Source: Mycobacterium sp. IS-836 (GTDB taxonomy: Bacteria; Actinomycetota; Actinomycetes; Mycobacteriales; Mycobacteriaceae). Taken from it: a DNA stretch of 32,331 nucleotides. Shown here piece by piece: positions 1 to 8,256 of the stretch. Made by a program: the position numbers and the translations under genes. The DNA lies in NCBI RefSeq assembly GCF_001954275.1, contig NZ_MBEU01000065.1, forward strand, positions 1 to 32,331. Direction: 5' to 3'. Under the pieces are notes generated by a model. It was not told the origin of the DNA. It saw only the letters and a program-made list of their open reading frames with translations, and ran no database searches. Within the stretch, counting starts at the first letter, position 1. Every line of letters starts with the position of its first letter.

Positions 1-121
1 CCCCTCCTCCGCGGGCCCGCTGCGCGCCCCCCCCCCCCCGCACGCCCCCCGCGGGGGCGGGGTCACCCCCCCGCCGCCCGGCGCCCACCACCCCCCCCCG
101 CGGCGCGATCCGGCTAGCGAC
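1..121. other. C-rich low-complexity window edge, no gene
   Basis: This stretch is dominated by long C runs broken by G, with almost no A or T until about position 105. No reading frame with sensible codon use is visible, and the composition differs abruptly from the normal mycobacterial sequence that begins at about 110. Long C homopolymers of this kind are typical of low-quality read ends or a poorly resolved contig edge. A real GC-rich intergenic region downstream of lpqN cannot be excluded. Confidence 0.5.
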
Positions 122-799
122 TCAGACGGAGATGGTGGTTTGGTCGTCGACGATGTTCATCCCGTCGATCAACGTTGCCTTGTCGGTGGCGAGTGCGTCG
201 GCGTTGAGCTGCAGCACGAAGAGGGCGCCCTGGCCGGGAATCACCACGGTCTTCTGTCCGACAAAACGGGTCTTGCCGTCCTTGACGTAGGTGCCGCTGA
301 TCTGCCACGCCTGAAAGCCGCTGAGGGTGGAAGCGGACCCGTCGCCGGAGACCTGGGCACCCGGCAGATTCTGCACCTCGCCCGGCGCGTACTGGATGAT
401 CTTCGCGGGGTCGGCGTTACCGTCCAGCTTGGCGACGAGCGCCGAGATCGTCGGCGGGTCGGAAGGATCCGACGGCTGAGAGAAGGCGATGGTGCCGTAG
501 GAGGCGCTGCTTTCGTTGGCTACCTGCCAGCCCGGGGGCATCGGCAGACTGATCGTGGGGGAGCCCGGATCGCCCCGGCGAACGGGGCTCTGCGTGATGT
601 GGTTCTCGTTGAAGTAGTCGGCGATGGACTTGTGGGCCTGCCCGGAAGACGTCGCGCTGGTTGTCGTCGTGCTCGTCGACGTCGACGTGCTCGTCGATGT
701 TGATGTCGACGTGGATGTCGATGTCTTGTTATTGGATCCGCAACCCACCAGCGCCACAATCAGCGCTACGGTAATGGTTGCTGCGGTCAAGTGTTTCAT
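122..799 (-). CDS. lpqN: Lipoprotein LpqN (LpqN/LpqT family)
   Basis: The product is a predicted secreted lipoprotein of 225 residues. A short charged N-terminus and hydrophobic segment end in the lipobox LVGC, with the lipidated Cys at residue 20. A low-complexity Ser/Thr linker of alternating S and T follows (about residues 27-50), then a globular LpqN-type domain running to the C-terminus. The sequence matches my memory of M. tuberculosis LpqN (Rv0583c) along its length, including the segments GDPGSPTI and QKTVVIP and the C-terminal LQLNADAL. The start is placed at the ATG at 799 rather than an in-frame TTG one codon upstream, because a GGGAGAG ribosome-binding site lies seven bases before it. 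It lies downstream of the Rv0585c-like gene on the same strand. Family members are envelope-associated; the biochemical role is not evident from sequence. Confidence 0.88.
   Translation of the reverse strand: MKHLTAATITVALIVALVGCGSNNKTSTSTSTSTSTSTSTSTSTTTTSATSSGQAHKSIADYFNENHITQSPVRRGDPGSPTISLPMPPGWQVANESSASYGTIAFSQPSDPSDPPTISALVAKLDGNADPAKIIQYAPGEVQNLPGAQVSGDGSASTLSGFQAWQISGTYVKDGKTRFVGQKTVVIPGQGALFVLQLNADALATDKATLIDGMNIVDDQTTISV
660..730 (-). repeat. Degenerate hexamer repeat encoding the Ser/Thr linker of LpqN
   Basis: On the plus strand this part of lpqN is a run of GTCGAC/GTCGAT/GTGCTC-like hexamers, encoding an alternating Ser-Thr tract on the minus strand. Because the period is six bases, gain or loss of units keeps the frame and would only change linker length between lipid anchor and folded domain. 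Confidence 0.6.
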
Positions 800-881
800 C
801 AATCAACTCTCCCGAAAATTGGGGCCGGCACCAGCGCCAGCCGCGCGGATTGAGACTAGCCGAAGTCGCGCCAAAACGTTG

Positions 882-3263
882 CTAGACCATCTCGTTTGCG
901 GTCAGCCACCGCATCACCGGCCAGCCGACGAAGACCGGCACCCAGCAGGTGAGCACCCGATACAGCAGAACCGACGGCACGCCGACGGCCGCGGGCACGC
1001 CGAAGGCGGCCAGACCACCGATCAATGCCGCTTCCACGGCGCCGACGCCGCCGGGTGTCGGCGCGGCCGAGGCGAGCGTTCCCCCGACCATCGTCACCAC
1101 GGTGCAGGTGACGAACGTCGCGCCGCCGCCGAAAGCCTCGACACTTGCCCACAGCGCCAGCGCCGCACCGAGAGTCGTTCCGGCGCAACCGAGTACGATC
1201 AGCGCAAGTCGTTTCGGTTGGCGGGCAACGTCGACCAGGTCGCCGACTACCTCCTTCAGCTTGGGACGCAAGTCCGTCGCCAGCCAGCGCCGTAACCTGG
1301 GTACGAAGAGAAATGTGCCGAGAAGGCCTAGCGCCACACCCGCGATCAGGTACAGCACCGTCGCATCCGGAACGAAATGCTTGAGGTCCATCGACGCGCC
1401 CGCGGCGGTGCTGAACAAGACCAGCAAGACCAGGTGCATGATCACCTGCACGGATTGCTGCAGTGCCACGGCGGTGGTGGCCCGCACTGCGGGCAGCCCG
1501 CCCCCCTTCTGCAAGTACCGTGTGCTAAGGGCCAGCCCGCCGACGCCGGCGGGGGTGGTGGTCGCGGCAAAAGTGTTGGCCACCTGCGCGATCGACAGCT
1601 TCCAGAAGTTCACCGATTCGTCGGCGCTTGCCCACAGTGCGGCCGCCGCTCCCACGTAGGTCAGCGCCGACACCATCAAGCCCAGCACCGCCCACCACCA
1701 GTTCGCGTTCCGAAGTTCGTGGAAGAACGTCGGCACGGTGCTGATGAAGGGATACGCGACGTAGACGAGCGCGCCCAGCAGCACCAGTTGAATGAACTGG
1801 CTGCGGCTGAACCGGGTGATGGTCGCCGCTTGGATCTGATCGGCACCGGTTTGCCGCTGGACCTCCGCCTTGGCGGCGGAGATGACCGCGCCGGCGTCGG
1901 CGATCGACTGTCGAACACGTTTCGGCACAGCGGCTTTGGTGAGCCGGCGGGAGGCGGTCAAGACGGCGTCTTTGCCGAACACGTCGATCGCGGCGGCCAC
2001 CGCGGACTTCGGGTCGTACAGCGCCGACGTCGTCACCAGAAGTTGCGCGACGTCGGACTGCAATTGGGCCTCGGTGGCGCCGTATTCGGCGCTGCCGAAT
2101 CCCCCGAAGAACACGGTGCCGTCGCGCACCGTGATCTCGTCGCCGCGCAAATTGCCGTGCGAAATCTGCTGTCCCTGCAGGGTTTTCAGCGACTCCCACA
2201 CCGCGGCGACCGGTGTCGCGGAGGCGCATTCGACGAGGGGAAGCCCTTGCACCGGCCGGTGCGCGTACATGATCCAGCCGCGGTCGAGTTCGGCGACCGC
2301 AATCGGCGCCGTGTTGGCAACTCCCACTTCACCGATGGCGATGGCCATCAATGCGCGGTGCTCGACGATGCGGCGCATCGAGGTCTGAAAGGGTGCGGTC
2401 TCGGAGCCGCGCAGCCTTAGCTTCCACCACAATTGGCGCAATGCACCACCGCTGCGCTGATGCGGGCCGTACAACTCGACAACGGCGGTGTCGGAATCGG
2501 AATCCTGACATGTTGCGCTAAGAACGAGCGGCCCTTGTCCGGCCGGCTGGATCACGTTCAATCGGGTGACCACGCAACCGCGTTTGGCCAGCGCACGCGC
2601 GGTACCGTCCAGCGGCACCTCCAGAGCGGGCGTGCCGACGACCAGAACCACCAGCGCGCCGACGAACCATCCCACCGCCAGTCCCAGCAGGGAGCGGGCG
2701 GGGACTATCGCACTGATGAACAGGTGGATCGGCACGAATGCCAGCAGCAGCGCCCACCACCAACGTCGCCAGCGCGCGGGAAGCCAGGGACCCGACACGG
2801 TCAGCACCGCCGCGAGCAGGCCGATCCACCGTGGGTCGTCCAGGATCTGGGCCAACACGGTTTGGGGTCGATCGGTCAGGTCGAAGTGCCATCGGGGCGC
2901 CGCGATGCCGTTGCCGCCGATCGACAGCGGAAGAACGGCCAACAGCCCCGCGGCCGCATAGGCGCCGAGCAGTTTCCATTGCCGTGCGGCAATCAACCCG
3001 ATCAGGATCGCGAACGGCAGCACCAGTATCGCGATGCCGTACGCCAGGTAGACCAGATCGGATTGGGTGGGTGTCAGCACGCCGACGATCTCGGAGATCG
3101 ACTTCTCCAGCGCCACCCACTGCGGGCGGGTGATCAACGAACCGGCGATGACGATCCCGAAGAACACGACGGTGGCGCCCAGCCGCAGGATGTCGTTGGT
3201 CCGTCGGGTCAGTGGTTGCAGCAAGTCGCCCGAGACGCTGATATCACGTCCGTCAACCCGCAT
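882..3263 (-). CDS. Large membrane protein, LPG-synthase/UPF0104-like with internal kinase-like domain (Rv0585c-like)
   Basis: This product of about 793 residues has three parts. Residues ~30-215 hold several hydrophobic helices. Residues ~220-430 are soluble and kinase-like. Residues ~490 to the end form a multi-helix domain with segments TPAGVGGLALSTRYL and TPGGVGAVEAAL, typical of the lysylphosphatidylglycerol synthase/AglD-like (UPF0104) membrane family. The middle domain contains HGNL where kinases have HxDL, and GGFG where they have DFG, so phosphotransfer looks lost. It matches M. tuberculosis Rv0585c in length and layout. The ATG at 3263 is preferred over an in-frame TTG at 3272; neither has a strong ribosome-binding site. 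The gene lies upstream of lpqN on the same strand. A flippase or lipid-export role is plausible from the family but unproven. Confidence 0.8.
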   Translation of the reverse strand: MRVDGRDISVSGDLLQPLTRRTNDILRLGATVVFFGIVIAGSLITRPQWVALEKSISEIVGVLTPTQSDLVYLAYGIAILVLPFAILIGLIAARQWKLLGAYAAAGLLAVLPLSIGGNGIAAPRWHFDLTDRPQTVLAQILDDPRWIGLLAAVLTVSGPWLPARWRRWWWALLLAFVPIHLFISAIVPARSLLGLAVGWFVGALVVLVVGTPALEVPLDGTARALAKRGCVVTRLNVIQPAGQGPLVLSATCQDSDSDTAVVELYGPHQRSGGALRQLWWKLRLRGSETAPFQTSMRRIVEHRALMAIAIGEVGVANTAPIAVAELDRGWIMYAHRPVQGLPLVECASATPVAAVWESLKTLQGQQISHGNLRGDEITVRDGTVFFGGFGSAEYGATEAQLQSDVAQLLVTTSALYDPKSAVAAAIDVFGKDAVLTASRRLTKAAVPKRVRQSIADAGAVISAAKAEVQRQTGADQIQAATITRFSRSQFIQLVLLGALVYVAYPFISTVPTFFHELRNANWWWAVLGLMVSALTYVGAAAALWASADESVNFWKLSIAQVANTFAATTTPAGVGGLALSTRYLQKGGGLPAVRATTAVALQQSVQVIMHLVLLVLFSTAAGASMDLKHFVPDATVLYLIAGVALGLLGTFLFVPRLRRWLATDLRPKLKEVVGDLVDVARQPKRLALIVLGCAGTTLGAALALWASVEAFGGGATFVTCTVVTMVGGTLASAAPTPGGVGAVEAALIGGLAAFGVPAAVGVPSVLLYRVLTCWVPVFVGWPVMRWLTANEMV

Positions 3264-3383
3264 GTCCCACAACTTAACCGGATACCTCCGGGTCAGCGGG
3301 GGAGAACCTGACGTACAGCTCGCTCACACGCAGCGCGCGTAGGGTCGCTATGTAGGCGTGCTAGCAAATTGGAGGACGTGAGC

Positions 3384-4334
3384 GTGACGAGAACCGACAA
3401 CGACACCTGGGACATCACCGAGAGCGTGGGCGCGACGGCGCTGGGCGTCGCGGCGGCCCGCGCGGCCGAAACCGAGAGTGAGAACCCGCTGATCAGCGAC
3501 CCGTTTGCGCGGGTGTTCCTCGACGCCGCCGGGGACGGCATGTGGAACTGGTTCGCCGCACCGGACCTGCCCGCCGAGATCGCCGAGGCCGAACCCGACC
3601 TCGAGCCGCGCATGCAGGGGATGGTCGGCTACATGGCCGCGCGGACTTTGTTTTTCGACCAGTTCTTTCTCGACGCGGCCCGGGCGGGCGTGCGTCAGGT
3701 GGTGATCCTGGCGGCGGGTTTGGACTCGCGGGCGTGGCGGCTGCCCTGGCCCGACGGTGTCACGGTCTACGAGCTCGACCAGCCCCGGGTGCTGGAATTC
3801 AAGTCGTCGACGTTGCACGACAGCGGTGCCCAGCCGAAGTGCAACGTGGTGCACGTGCCGGTGGACCTGCGTCACGATTGGCCGGCGGCGTTGCAGCAGG
3901 CCGGTTTCGACGCTTCCGCGCCCAGCGCCTGGTCGGCCGAGGGCCTGTTGCCGTTCTTGCCGGCCGCGGCGCAGGAGCTGCTCTTCGAGCGCGTTCAGGC
4001 GCTCGGTGCCGCCGGCAGCCGGATCGCGGTGGAGGCACCCGGCCCCGACTTCCTCGACGCGGACGCCATCGCAAAGCGGCGCGAGACGATGCAACGCGTG
4101 CGGGAGCTGATGGCCAAACTCGAGCCCGAGCGGGAGATCCCCGAGGTCCAAGACCTGTGGTACCTGGAGGAACGCGAGGACGTCGACGCCTGGTTGCGCC
4201 GCCACGGCTGGGACGTGACGGTGACTCCGGCCGAGGAGCTGTTGGCGCGCTATGACCGGACGCCGCCGCGGCACATCGAAGGCGCCGCCCCGCGGACCCT
4301 GTTCGTGGCGGCCGAGCGCGCGAAAGGGAACTGA
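3384..4334 (+). CDS. SAM-dependent methyltransferase, TIGR00027 family, copy 1
   Basis: This product of about 316 residues belongs to the large mycobacterial family of putative S-adenosylmethionine-dependent methyltransferases (Rv0726c/Rv0731c type). It opens with the family signature [17 protein letters not shown], followed by the SAM-site region [14 protein letters not shown] (about residues 109-122) and the acidic strand [13 protein letters not shown]. The GTG at 3384 is chosen because a GGAGG motif lies eight bases before it and because the downstream paralogue begins at the equivalent residue. In-frame TTG 3369 and GTG 3378 overlap or abut that motif. The natural substrate is not known. 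It forms a tandem pair with the next gene, two bases away, probably from duplication. In remembered M. tuberculosis order these two genes are not between Rv0585c and mce2R. Confidence 0.88.
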   Translation: MTRTDNDTWDITESVGATALGVAAARAAETESENPLISDPFARVFLDAAGDGMWNWFAAPDLPAEIAEAEPDLEPRMQGMVGYMAARTLFFDQFFLDAARAGVRQVVILAAGLDSRAWRLPWPDGVTVYELDQPRVLEFKSSTLHDSGAQPKCNVVHVPVDLRHDWPAALQQAGFDASAPSAWSAEGLLPFLPAAAQELLFERVQALGAAGSRIAVEAPGPDFLDADAIAKRRETMQRVRELMAKLEPEREIPEVQDLWYLEEREDVDAWLRRHGWDVTVTPAEELLARYDRTPPRHIEGAAPRTLFVAAERAKGN

Positions 4335-4336
4335 GC

Positions 4337-5278
4337 GTGGCCAGAACCGACAACGACACCTGGGAGATCACCGAGAGCGTGGGCACGACCGCGCTGGGGG
4401 TGGCGTCCGCGCGCGCGGCGGAAACCGAGAGCGACAACCCGATGATCCGCGACCCGTTCGCGCGAGTGTTCCTCGACGCGGCCGGCGACGGACTGTGGAA
4501 TTGGTACTCCGCGTCGCAGCTGCCCTCCAAGCTCCTCGATGCCGAACCTGAGGTGCGGCTGCAGATGCAGGCGATGGTCGGCTACATGGCATGCCGCACA
4601 GCCTTTTTCGACGAGTTCTTCGTCGACGCGACGGGCGCGGGCATCCGCCAGGCGGTCATCCTTGCGGCGGGTCTGGACTCCCGGGCCTGGCGGCTACCGT
4701 GGCCGGACGGCGTCACGGTCTACGAGCTCGACCAGCCCCGGGTGCTGGAGTTCAAATCGGTGACCTTGGCCGAGCACGGGGCACAGCCCGCCTGCAACCG
4801 CGTCGCCGTCCCGGTGGACCTGCGTCAGGACTGGCCGGCGGCGTTGCGCCAGGCGGGTTTTGACGCCTCGGCGCCCAGCGCCTGGTCGGCCGAGGGGTTG
4901 ATGCCCTATCTACCCGCCGCGGCCCAGGACATGCTCTTCGACCGCGTTGACGCGCTGGCCGTCGGTGGCAGCCGCGTCGCGGTGGAGGCGCTGGGCCCCC
5001 GGTTTCACGATCCGGAGCTCCGCGCGAAGCGTCGGGCGCGGATGGAGCGAATCCGTGCCGTGATGACCGAAGTAGACCCGCAGCGCGAGATTCCCAACAA
5101 CGAGGAGTTGTTCTACTTCGAGGAGCGCGAAGACGTCGGCGACTGGTTCCGGCGCCACGACTGGGACGTGACGGTCACGCCGTCCGACGAGCTGATGGCG
5201 GGCTATGGGCGCAGCGCCCCCGAAGAGGTCGCGGACACCATGCCGGGAAACCTGTTCGTGGCCGCGCAACGGATGTAG
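4337..5278 (+). CDS. SAM-dependent methyltransferase, TIGR00027 family, copy 2
   Basis: This 313-residue product is a close paralogue of the gene immediately upstream. It has the same opening ([15 protein letters not shown]), the same SAM-site region [14 protein letters not shown] and the same [12 protein letters not shown] segment. Its GTG start lies two bases after the upstream stop codon, so the two are very probably co-transcribed and translationally coupled. Stretches of identical DNA between the copies, for example at 3762-3798 and 4713-4749, indicate either recent duplication or gene conversion. The C-terminal thirds have diverged more. Substrate is unknown. An inverted-repeat cluster follows the stop codon. 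Confidence 0.88.
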   Translation: MARTDNDTWEITESVGTTALGVASARAAETESDNPMIRDPFARVFLDAAGDGLWNWYSASQLPSKLLDAEPEVRLQMQAMVGYMACRTAFFDEFFVDATGAGIRQAVILAAGLDSRAWRLPWPDGVTVYELDQPRVLEFKSVTLAEHGAQPACNRVAVPVDLRQDWPAALRQAGFDASAPSAWSAEGLMPYLPAAAQDMLFDRVDALAVGGSRVAVEALGPRFHDPELRAKRRARMERIRAVMTEVDPQREIPNNEELFYFEEREDVGDWFRRHDWDVTVTPSDELMAGYGRSAPEEVADTMPGNLFVAAQRM

Positions 5279-5295
5279 GAGCTGGCGGCCGGTAG

Positions 5296-5353
5296 CCGAA
5301 CGTGCGGCTGGACGCACGTTCGGTCTCGACTGTGCGGCTAGCCGCACGTTCGG
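5296..5353. terminator. Nested inverted repeats between convergent genes, probable bidirectional terminator
   Basis: CCGAACGTGCGGCT at 5296-5309 and AGCCGCACGTTCGG at 5340-5353 are perfect 14-base inverted repeats. Between them, CGCACGTTCGG at 5313-5323 can also pair with the first arm through an 11-base stem and a 6-base loop. GTGCGGCTAGCCGCAC at 5332-5347 is itself a perfect 16-base palindrome. So alternative hairpins are possible. There is no T-tract, which is usual for mycobacterial termination signals. The site lies between the end of the methyltransferase pair (+) and the end of a small membrane-protein gene (-), so termination in both directions fits. Confidence 0.6.
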
Positions 5354-5382
5354 TGCGCCATCGCGGAGGGATCGCGGCGGAA

Positions 5383-5769
5383 TTACGTCCGGAGCGGATC
5401 CCTGCCCATCCGTAAGCGGAGTTTTGTCCGGGCGAGGGCGTAAATCGCCACGAGGTCAAGGCCGATTGCCGCGAGATTGAACCAGTGATAGGTCGCGACC
5501 CATACGGCGGAGATTATCAGCGATGCACACGCCGCTACGAGGGCAACGATCGGAGCGCCGGGCACACGGAAGACCAGCATCGCGGCGGTGCCCGCGACAA
5601 TGATCCCGAGAGCGACGAAGAGCCAGCCCTGCCAATAGTCGATGGTGTACAGGCCCTCCAACAAACTGTTCAAGCCGGAAATGCCCAGCAGGATCCCGGC
5701 CATGAATGGCAGGCGCGATACGTCCGTCCGCCGTATCCGCTTGCCACCGCCTGGTTGATCCGCAGTCAT
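5383..5769 (-). CDS. Small four-helix membrane protein, DUF7144-like
   Basis: The product has 128 residues: a basic N-terminus of about 20 residues, then four hydrophobic segments at roughly 20-40, 47-67, 72-92 and 96-112, and a basic tail. The pattern of a helix followed by GLNSLLEGLY, a WQGW segment, and a last helix reading GLDLVAIYAL resembles the small actinobacterial membrane proteins grouped as DUF7144. That assignment is by pattern only. It is convergent with the methyltransferase pair and divergent from mce2R, with about 100 bases between its start and that of mce2R. Function unknown. It is absent from this position in remembered M. tuberculosis order. Confidence 0.65.
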   Translation of the reverse strand: MTADQPGGGKRIRRTDVSRLPFMAGILLGISGLNSLLEGLYTIDYWQGWLFVALGIIVAGTAAMLVFRVPGAPIVALVAACASLIISAVWVATYHWFNLAAIGLDLVAIYALARTKLRLRMGRDPLRT

Positions 5770-5821
5770 CGCTGAGGCACTACCCTCGCGGCGCCACGCT
5801 AAACGACGGACGACACGCTAG

Positions 5822-5846
5822 TGGTCTGACCACTTGACGTCAGACC
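5822..5846. promoter_or_regulatory. Putative Mce2R (FadR-type) operator upstream of mce2R
   Basis: TGGTCTGACCA at 5822-5832 fits the FadR-subfamily GntR operator pattern TNGTNNNACNA exactly. GGTCTGAC (5823-5830) and GTCAGACC (5839-5846) are also perfect 8-base inverted repeats eight bases apart, and TGACGTCA at 5835-5842 is a palindrome. The element ends 23 bases before the mce2R ATG, where a repressor would block transcription of its own operon. A TTGACG hexamer (5834-5839) overlaps it and could be a -35 box, but no convincing -10 follows. Binding is inferred. Confidence 0.55.
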
Positions 5847-5869
5847 TCCGCCCAGCCAGACTGACCGGC

Positions 5870-6586
5870 ATGGCGCTGCAGCCGGTAATCCGCCGATCGG
5901 TGCCTGAAGAGGTTTTCGAGCAAATCGCGACCGATGTGCTCAGCGGCGAGATGCAGCCCGGTGAGGCCTTGCCCAGCGAGCGGCGGTTGGCAGAGGTCTT
6001 CGGCGTGTCCCGGCCCGCGGTCCGCGAGGCCCTCAAGCGGCTTTCGGCGGCGAGACTGGTCGAGGTACGCCAGGGCGGCGTAACCACCGTGCGTGACTTC
6101 CGGAGGCATGCTGGCCTTGACCTGTTGCCCCAGTTGGTGTTTCGCGAGGGCCAGCTCGACCTAGCCGTTTTCCGGAGCATCCTCGATGCCCGGCTGCGCA
6201 TCGGTCCAAAGGTCGCGGAGCTGGCAGCCGAGCGCCGCGGACCGGAGTTGGCCGAATCGCTCGAAGAAGCGCTGCGCGCCTTCGAGACCGAGAAAGATCC
6301 CGTTGCGTGGCAAGGCCTGCCGTTCACCTTCTGGGACCATGTCGTGGACGGCGCGGGTTCGATCGTATTCCGGTTGATGTACAACGCATTTCGCGCCGCG
6401 TACGAACCCGCATTAGCCGCCCTCCCTGCGTCCGCCGACGGCAAATGGCCCGAGGAGTATCGGAAATTGGCCGATACGATCTGCGCCGGCAATGCCGCGG
6501 GCGCCAAGAAAGCCGCCCGCGACTTACTCGAACGAGCGAACGCCAGGGTGCTAGCCGAACTCGACCGCCGGGGGAAACGGCGATGA
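5870..6586 (+). CDS. mce2R: GntR/FadR-family transcriptional regulator Mce2R
   Basis: The product has 238 residues. An N-terminal winged helix-turn-helix spans about residues 10-78, with the hallmark [22 protein letters not shown] (shown to 20 residues: [20 protein letters not shown]). The rest is an all-helical FadR/FCD-like effector domain. The start MALQP at 5870 is chosen over an in-frame upstream ATG at 5834, because the upstream one lies inside the operator-like repeat and M. tuberculosis Mce2R (Rv0586) begins the same way. Its stop overlaps the yrbE2A start (ATGA), so it is the first gene of the mce2 operon. M. tuberculosis Mce2R represses mce2; an acyl or lipid ligand is plausible for FadR relatives but not shown here. 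Confidence 0.93.
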   Translation: MALQPVIRRSVPEEVFEQIATDVLSGEMQPGEALPSERRLAEVFGVSRPAVREALKRLSAARLVEVRQGGVTTVRDFRRHAGLDLLPQLVFREGQLDLAVFRSILDARLRIGPKVAELAAERRGPELAESLEEALRAFETEKDPVAWQGLPFTFWDHVVDGAGSIVFRLMYNAFRAAYEPALAALPASADGKWPEEYRKLADTICAGNAAGAKKAARDLLERANARVLAELDRRGKRR

Positions 6587-7380
6587 GCACCGCCACCGTC
6601 ATCACCACGTATCTCCGTAGCCAGCTCCAGCCCGGGGTCGACGCGGTCGGCGGGTTCTATCGGACCTGCGTGCTCACCGGTAAGGCGCTGTTTCGGCGCC
6701 CGTTCCAGTGGCGGGAGACCATCGAGCAGGGCTGGTTCATCACGAGTGTCTCGTTACTGCCGACCCTCGCCGTCTCGATTCCGCTGACCGTCCTCATCAT
6801 CTTCACGCTCAACATCTTGTTGGCCGAGTTCGGCGCCGCCGACATCTCAGGCGCGGGCGCGGCGCTCGGCGCGGTCACACAGCTGGGCCCGCTGACCACC
6901 GTGCTGGTGATCGCCGGCGCCGGCGCCACAGCCATTTGCGCCGACCTGGGCGCCCGCACCATCCGCGAGGAGATCGACGCGATGGAGGTGCTCGGCATCG
7001 ACCCCATCCATCGGCTGGTGGTGCCCCGCGTCGTCGCCGCAACCATCGTTGCCACACTGCTGAACGGCGCGGTGATCACGATCGGCCTCGTCGGCGGTTT
7101 CGTCTTCGGTGTTTTCATCCAACACATTTCGGCCGGCGCCTACGTCGGCACCCTCACTCTCGTCACCGGCTTACCCGAGGTGGTCATCTCGGTGGTCAAG
7201 TCCGCCACGTTCGGAGCGATCGCCGGCCTGGTCGGGTGTTATCGCGGCCTCACCACCAAGGGCGGTCCCAAAGGCGTCGGCACCGCCGTCAACGAAACGC
7301 TGGTGTTGTGCGTGATCGCGCTGTTCGCGGTCAACGTGGTGCTGACCACCATCGGCGTGCGGTTCGGAACGGGGCGCTGA
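6583..7380 (+). CDS. yrbE2A: Mce-associated MlaE-family permease YrbE2A
   Basis: The product has 265 residues, the length expected of YrbEA proteins. It has five or so hydrophobic segments and the coupling-loop signature [15 protein letters not shown] (about residues 126-140), where MlaE-type permeases contact their ABC ATPase. The start is the ATG at 6583, overlapping the mce2R stop by four bases; the open frame continues upstream but runs antisense-like through mce2R in another frame. With YrbE2B it should form the inner-membrane permease of the Mce2 lipid transporter. The ATPase (MceG/Mkl) is not in this window. Confidence 0.95.
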   Translation: MSTATVITTYLRSQLQPGVDAVGGFYRTCVLTGKALFRRPFQWRETIEQGWFITSVSLLPTLAVSIPLTVLIIFTLNILLAEFGAADISGAGAALGAVTQLGPLTTVLVIAGAGATAICADLGARTIREEIDAMEVLGIDPIHRLVVPRVVAATIVATLLNGAVITIGLVGGFVFGVFIQHISAGAYVGTLTLVTGLPEVVISVVKSATFGAIAGLVGCYRGLTTKGGPKGVGTAVNETLVLCVIALFAVNVVLTTIGVRFGTGR

Positions 7381-7381
7381 C

Positions 7382-8251
7382 GTGTCGACGCGAGTCATAC
7401 TCCGCGCGCGCTACCCGCGGACGGCCGCCAACCTCAACCGCTACGGCGGGGGCGCGGCCCGACGGCTGGAACGGATCGGGACTTTCGCGAGGTTCACCCG
7501 GATTAGCGTCATGCAGATCGGCTGGGCGCTGCACCGCTACCGCCGGGAGACGCTGCGCCTGATCGCGGAGATCGGCATGGGCACCGGCGCGATGGCCGTG
7601 ATCGGCGGCACGGTCGCGATCATCGGCTTCGTGACACTGTCCGGCAGCTCGCTGATCGCCATCCAGGGCTTCGCGTCGCTGGGCAACATCGGCGTCGAGG
7701 CGTTCACCGGATTCTTTGCGGCACTGGCCAATACACGGGTCGCCGCCCCCATCGTCTCGGGTGTCGCGCTGGCCGCGACGGTCGGCGCCGGCGCCACCGC
7801 CCAGTTGGGTGCCATGCGGATCAGCGAGGAGATCGACGCGCTGGAAGTCATGGGCATCAAGTCGATTTCGTTTCTGGTCTCCACTCGGATTCTGGGCGGG
7901 CTGGTGGTGATCGTGCCGCTGTACGCGCTGGCCCTCGACATGGCCTTCACGTCGGGGCAGGTCGTCACGACGATCCTCTATGGACAGTCGAACGGCACGT
8001 ATGAGCACTACTTCCGCACGTTCCTGCGCCCCGAGGACGTGGGCTGGTCGGTGGTGCAGGTCGTCATCATCGCGGTGGTCGTGATGATCACCCATTGCTA
8101 CTACGGCTACACCGCCAGCGGTGGACCGGTCGGCGTCGGCCAGGCCGTCGGGCGATCGATGCGGTTTTCTCTGGTCTCGGTGGTGGTGGTTGTCCTGCTG
8201 GCCGAGTTGGCGCTCTACGGCGTCGACCCGAACTTCAATCTCACGGTGTGA
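7382..8251 (+). CDS. yrbE2B: Mce-associated MlaE-family permease YrbE2B
   Basis: The product has 289 residues, starting with GTG one base after the yrbE2A stop. A basic N-terminal extension of about 45 residues precedes the amphipathic and transmembrane helices. The coupling loop reads SEEIDALEVMGIKSI (about residues 149-163), parallel to that of YrbE2A. It forms the second permease half of the importer. The C-terminus keeps the family segment GYTASGGPVGVGQAVG, the counterpart of the [12 protein letters not shown] segment in YrbE2A. Translational coupling with both neighbours is likely from the spacing. Confidence 0.95.
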   Translation: MSTRVILRARYPRTAANLNRYGGGAARRLERIGTFARFTRISVMQIGWALHRYRRETLRLIAEIGMGTGAMAVIGGTVAIIGFVTLSGSSLIAIQGFASLGNIGVEAFTGFFAALANTRVAAPIVSGVALAATVGAGATAQLGAMRISEEIDALEVMGIKSISFLVSTRILGGLVVIVPLYALALDMAFTSGQVVTTILYGQSNGTYEHYFRTFLRPEDVGWSVVQVVIIAVVVMITHCYYGYTASGGPVGVGQAVGRSMRFSLVSVVVVVLLAELALYGVDPNFNLTV

Positions 8252-8256
8252 CACCC

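Noticed and set aside
660..730. Repetitive tract in lpqN as a CRISPR array
   Set aside because: The period is six bases with no spacers, and it is in frame within a coding sequence.
1377..2420. Plus-strand open frame (347 codons) opposite the Rv0585c-like gene
   Set aside because: It has unusual His, Arg and Gln content, no recognisable domain, and lies antisense to a gene with clear membrane and kinase-like features.
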